Below are positions 6,072 to 8,307 of a stretch of 8,307 nt of DNA, piece by piece (position 1 is the stretch's first letter; each line of letters starts with the position of its first letter). Where the stretch lies: positions 1-8,307 of the forward strand of contig CAKVCJ010000072.1 in the NCBI GenBank assembly GCA_934725655.1. Direction: 5' to 3'. The notes under the pieces were generated by a model. It saw nothing but the letters and a program-made list of their open reading frames with translations. It had not been told where the DNA came from and searched no databases. Origin of the DNA: an uncultured Brachyspira sp. (GTDB lineage: Bacteria; Spirochaetota; Brachyspiria; Brachyspirales; Brachyspiraceae). A program made the translations under genes and the position numbers.

Positions 6072-7433
6072 ATGAATGTTATTAAGTATATATTAGATTT
6101 AGGTCCTACAGTAATGCTTCCGTTAGTTATATTTTTATTTGGTGTTATTTTAGGATTAAAGCCATCTAAATCATTTGCAACATCTATCAATATAGGTATA
6201 GGTTTTGTTGGTATATCATTAATAATAGGTCTTATGCAAAAAAGTTTGGGCCCAGCAGCTACTGCTATGACAGAAAATTTTAATTTATCATTGGATGTAG
6301 TTGATATAGGATGGCCTGGTTCTTCACCTATGACTTGGGCTTCTAGTATCGCACTTGTAGCTATACCTGTAGCAGTTGGTGTTAATATTCTTATGCTTGT
6401 TACAAGAATGACAAGAGTTGTTAATGTTGATATTTGGAATATATGGCATATGACATTTACTGGTGCTATATTGTATATTGCTACTGATAATTATTGGCTT
6501 GGAATAGCTGGTGTTGTAATACATGCTGTAATAGCGTATAAATTTGGAGATTGGTTCTCTTATGATACTGCTAATTATTTTGAATTAGAGGGTATAGCTG
6601 TACCGCATGGAACTTCTGCTTATTGTGCTCCTTTTGCTGTAATAGTTGATGCTGTTATAGATAGAATTCCTGTACTTAATAAGATACATTTTAATTCTCA
6701 AGATTTAGAAAAAAGATTTGGAGTTCTTGGACAGCCTGTTATTATAGGACTTGTTCTTGGTATAATAATAGGTTTTTTGGCAAAATATGATGTGAAAAAA
6801 GTATTGCAATTGGGTGTTGAAATGGCATCTGTTATGTATTTAATGCCTAAAGTAGTTAAACCTATTATGGAAGGTTTAGCACCTATATCTGAAGTTGCTA
6901 GAAAAAAATTATCTGATAAATTTAAAGGTCAGGATTTTTTAATTGGATTAGACCCTGCTTTATTATTAGGTGAGCCTTCTGTTGTATCTGCTAGTTTGAT
7001 ATTTATACCTCTATCATTATTAATAGCATTAATAGTTCCTGGAAATAGAATTCTTCCTTTTGGCGATTTAGCTACTATAGGTTTCTTTGTAGCAATGGCT
7101 GTAGGAATACATAAAGGAAATATGTTTAGAACTATTATTTCTGGAAGTATTATTATGTATATTACTATTTGGATAGCAAACAGAACTATAGAATATCATA
7201 CTATATTAGCTCAAAATGCTGGCATACAAAATACTATAGAAGTAGCATCTTTAGACCAAGGCGGCTCTCCTATTACATATATAGTAACTTCTATTTTCCA
7301 AAATTCTATGATTTCTAAAGATGTTGTTGGATTTATAGTTATATTAGTTTTATATGTTATTGGTATAATAATGACTAAAATGAGATATTCTAAATTGGTA
7401 AAGGCTCAGAATGATAAAGTTAATAATAACTGA
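6072..7433 (+). CDS. gatC: PTS galactitol-specific EIIC permease, 453 aa
   Basis: This integral membrane channel of the PTS brings galactitol across the inner membrane for phosphorylation by phospho-GatB. It has many hydrophobic segments and family blocks that match what I recall of E. coli GatC (about 451 aa): ILDLGPTVMLP (7-17), IGIGFVGIS (41-49), DIGWPGSSPMTWA (78-90), TRMTRVVNVDIWNIWHMTFT (111-130), ELEGIAVPHGTSAY (171-184), GLDPALLLG (292-300), PFGDLATIGFFVAMAV (329-344) and DQGGSPIT (395-402). The start has AAGGAG at 6058-6063. The protein stops at TGA (7431-7433), which shows UGA is a normal stop here. The last 23 bases overlap the phosphatase gene in another frame, so the two are probably translationally coupled. 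Confidence 0.95.
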   Translation: MNVIKYILDLGPTVMLPLVIFLFGVILGLKPSKSFATSINIGIGFVGISLIIGLMQKSLGPAATAMTENFNLSLDVVDIGWPGSSPMTWASSIALVAIPVAVGVNILMLVTRMTRVVNVDIWNIWHMTFTGAILYIATDNYWLGIAGVVIHAVIAYKFGDWFSYDTANYFELEGIAVPHGTSAYCAPFAVIVDAVIDRIPVLNKIHFNSQDLEKRFGVLGQPVIIGLVLGIIIGFLAKYDVKKVLQLGVEMASVMYLMPKVVKPIMEGLAPISEVARKKLSDKFKGQDFLIGLDPALLLGEPSVVSASLIFIPLSLLIALIVPGNRILPFGDLATIGFFVAMAVGIHKGNMFRTIISGSIIMYITIWIANRTIEYHTILAQNAGIQNTIEVASLDQGGSPITYIVTSIFQNSMISKDVVGFIVILVLYVIGIIMTKMRYSKLVKAQNDKVNNN

Positions 7434-8208
7434 TATGGACGGTACATTATTAGATAATAGTTCAAATATTAATAATGAATTTTGGGAGCTTTATAAAGAA
7501 ATAAAAAAAAGAAATATTATTTTTTCTGTGGCTAGCGGGAGGCAGTATTTTAGTATAAAAGATAAATTTGAAAGTATCAAAGATGAAATTATTTTTATTG
7601 CTGAAAATGGAGCTTATGTAATATTTAATGATAATGAAATACTTTCTAATACTTTAAATAAGAATGAGGTTGATTTATTATTAGATATTATAAAACAAAT
7701 ACCTGATGTTAAATTGGTAGTTTATGGTAAAAAGACAGCATATACTAATGTTAAAGAAGAAAGTTTTTTTGAAGAGTCTAAGGATTTTTTAAAGAAATAT
7801 GAGATAGTAGATAATTTTGATGATATAGATGATAAAATATTTAAATTTGCTTTATATCATCATATAGATGCTGAAAAAAATATATATCCATATTTAAAAA
7901 ACATTGAAGCCCAATTTAAAATATTAATAGCTCAAAAAAAGTGGATAGATATAATGAGGATGGATACAGATAAAGGATATGCTTTGCAAAAAATACAGCA
8001 GAAATTTAATATTTCTAAAAATGAAACTATGGCATTTGGAGATTATTTAAATGATTATATTATGCTTCAAAATGCTGAATATAGTTTTGCTATGGCAAAT
8101 GCCCATGAAAAATTAAAAAGAATAGCTAAATATATAGCTGATTCTAATGATAATAATGGTTTTGTTAAAGCGGTGAGAGAATATCTTATTAATAATAAAA
8201 ATAAATAA
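7411..8208 (+). CDS. Cof-type HAD-IIB phosphatase, 265 aa
   Basis: This is a cytoplasmic haloacid-dehalogenase hydrolase of the Cof/YidA group, usually Mg2+-dependent sugar-phosphate or cofactor phosphatases. All four motifs are intact: nucleophile Asp8 and Asp10 in ITDMDGTLLD, Ser42 in VASGR, Lys188 in DKG, and GDYLND (210-215) with Asp211 and Asp215 for metal. The C2 cap lies between about residues 85 and 185. The length is typical. The ATG lies inside the end of gatC, with AAAGG at 7400-7404 as ribosome site, so it is the last gene of the operon. It may remove excess phosphorylated galactitol or tagatose intermediates; that is inference, as substrates in this family cannot be read from sequence. 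Confidence 0.9.
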   Translation: MIKLIITDMDGTLLDNSSNINNEFWELYKEIKKRNIIFSVASGRQYFSIKDKFESIKDEIIFIAENGAYVIFNDNEILSNTLNKNEVDLLLDIIKQIPDVKLVVYGKKTAYTNVKEESFFEESKDFLKKYEIVDNFDDIDDKIFKFALYHHIDAEKNIYPYLKNIEAQFKILIAQKKWIDIMRMDTDKGYALQKIQQKFNISKNETMAFGDYLNDYIMLQNAEYSFAMANAHEKLKRIAKYIADSNDNNGFVKAVREYLINNKNK

Positions 8209-8307
8209 TTATAATAGATAAAGTCAATATAAATTATTGCACAGGTTCCAAACATATTGCAGTTAGGAATTCCTTAATTTCTTAAAGTATATCATAGGCG
8301 TATCATA

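Noticed and set aside
5954..6190. Minus-strand open frame across the gatA-gatC junction
   Set aside because: Overlaps the conserved ends of two real genes and has no supporting signals.
6324..6524. Minus-strand open frame inside gatC
   Set aside because: Low-complexity Asn/Ser/Ile/Tyr product, opposite strongly conserved gatC blocks.
8204..8238. AATAATT / AATTATT inverted repeat after the phosphatase gene as a terminator
   Set aside because: Seven A:T pairs with a 21-nt loop and no T-run would not form a stable terminator.
8067..8255. Minus-strand open frame at the end of the phosphatase gene
   Set aside because: It is opposite the conserved C-terminal part of the HAD protein, with no ribosome site that stands out.
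8239..8270. tRNA-like GGTTCC near the right edge
   Set aside because: No T-loop consensus (GGTTCGAATCC type) and no matching acceptor or anticodon arms.
8265..8274. Perfect palindrome AGGAATTCCT near the right edge
   Set aside because: No loop and no T-run, so not a terminator; a single 10-bp palindrome containing an EcoRI site can arise by chance.

Overview
The window is strongly AT-rich, with AT-biased codons, A-tracts, purine-rich Shine-Dalgarno sites (AGGAG type) and UGA used as a normal stop (end of the IIC gene). This fits a low-GC anaerobe. The combination of a sodium-pump decarboxylase gamma/alpha pair with a complete galactitol PTS makes me think of a Brachyspira-like spirochaete. 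Fusobacteria or clostridia are not excluded, and this assignment is an impression, not a computed result.

Layout. Left part, minus strand: a small membrane protein (OadG-like) is followed after 25 bp by the N-terminal 148 residues of a biotin-dependent carboxyltransferase (OadA-like), which runs off the left edge. A clear promoter precedes the pair. Also on the minus strand, a PfkB/LacC-type sugar-phosphate kinase occupies 978-1901. A 175-bp divergent intergenic region separates it from a plus-strand gene cluster that fills the rest: galactitol-1-phosphate dehydrogenase (gatD), a PRD/EIIB/EIIA transcriptional regulator, the galactitol PTS components IIB, IIA and IIC (gatB, gatA, gatC), and a Cof-type HAD phosphatase whose start overlaps the end of gatC. 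The last 99 bp hold no supported gene.

How it works together. GatA, GatB and GatC import galactitol and phosphorylate it to galactitol-1-phosphate. GatD oxidises this to tagatose-6-phosphate, and the divergent kinase is well placed to make tagatose-1,6-bisphosphate. The tagatose-bisphosphate aldolase (GatY/GatZ or LacD type) is not in the window. The regulator belongs to the MtlR/LicR group of PTS-controlled activators and carries its own EIIB-like and EIIA-like domains.

Most notable signals. A 40-bp element is present twice, 32 of 40 positions identical without gaps. One copy lies upstream of gatD (also the gatD/kinase divergent region) and the other upstream of gatB, each about 60 bp before the start codon. 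It contains TTTCA-N7-TGAA and is the best candidate operator of the embedded regulator. The second copy also encodes a hairpin followed by ten T's. The regulator's PRD domains appear to lack most of their usual phosphorylatable histidines. I found no sign of a defence system, mobile element, CRISPR array or RNA gene. This is a recognisable catabolic locus with interesting regulation, not an evidently new kind of system.
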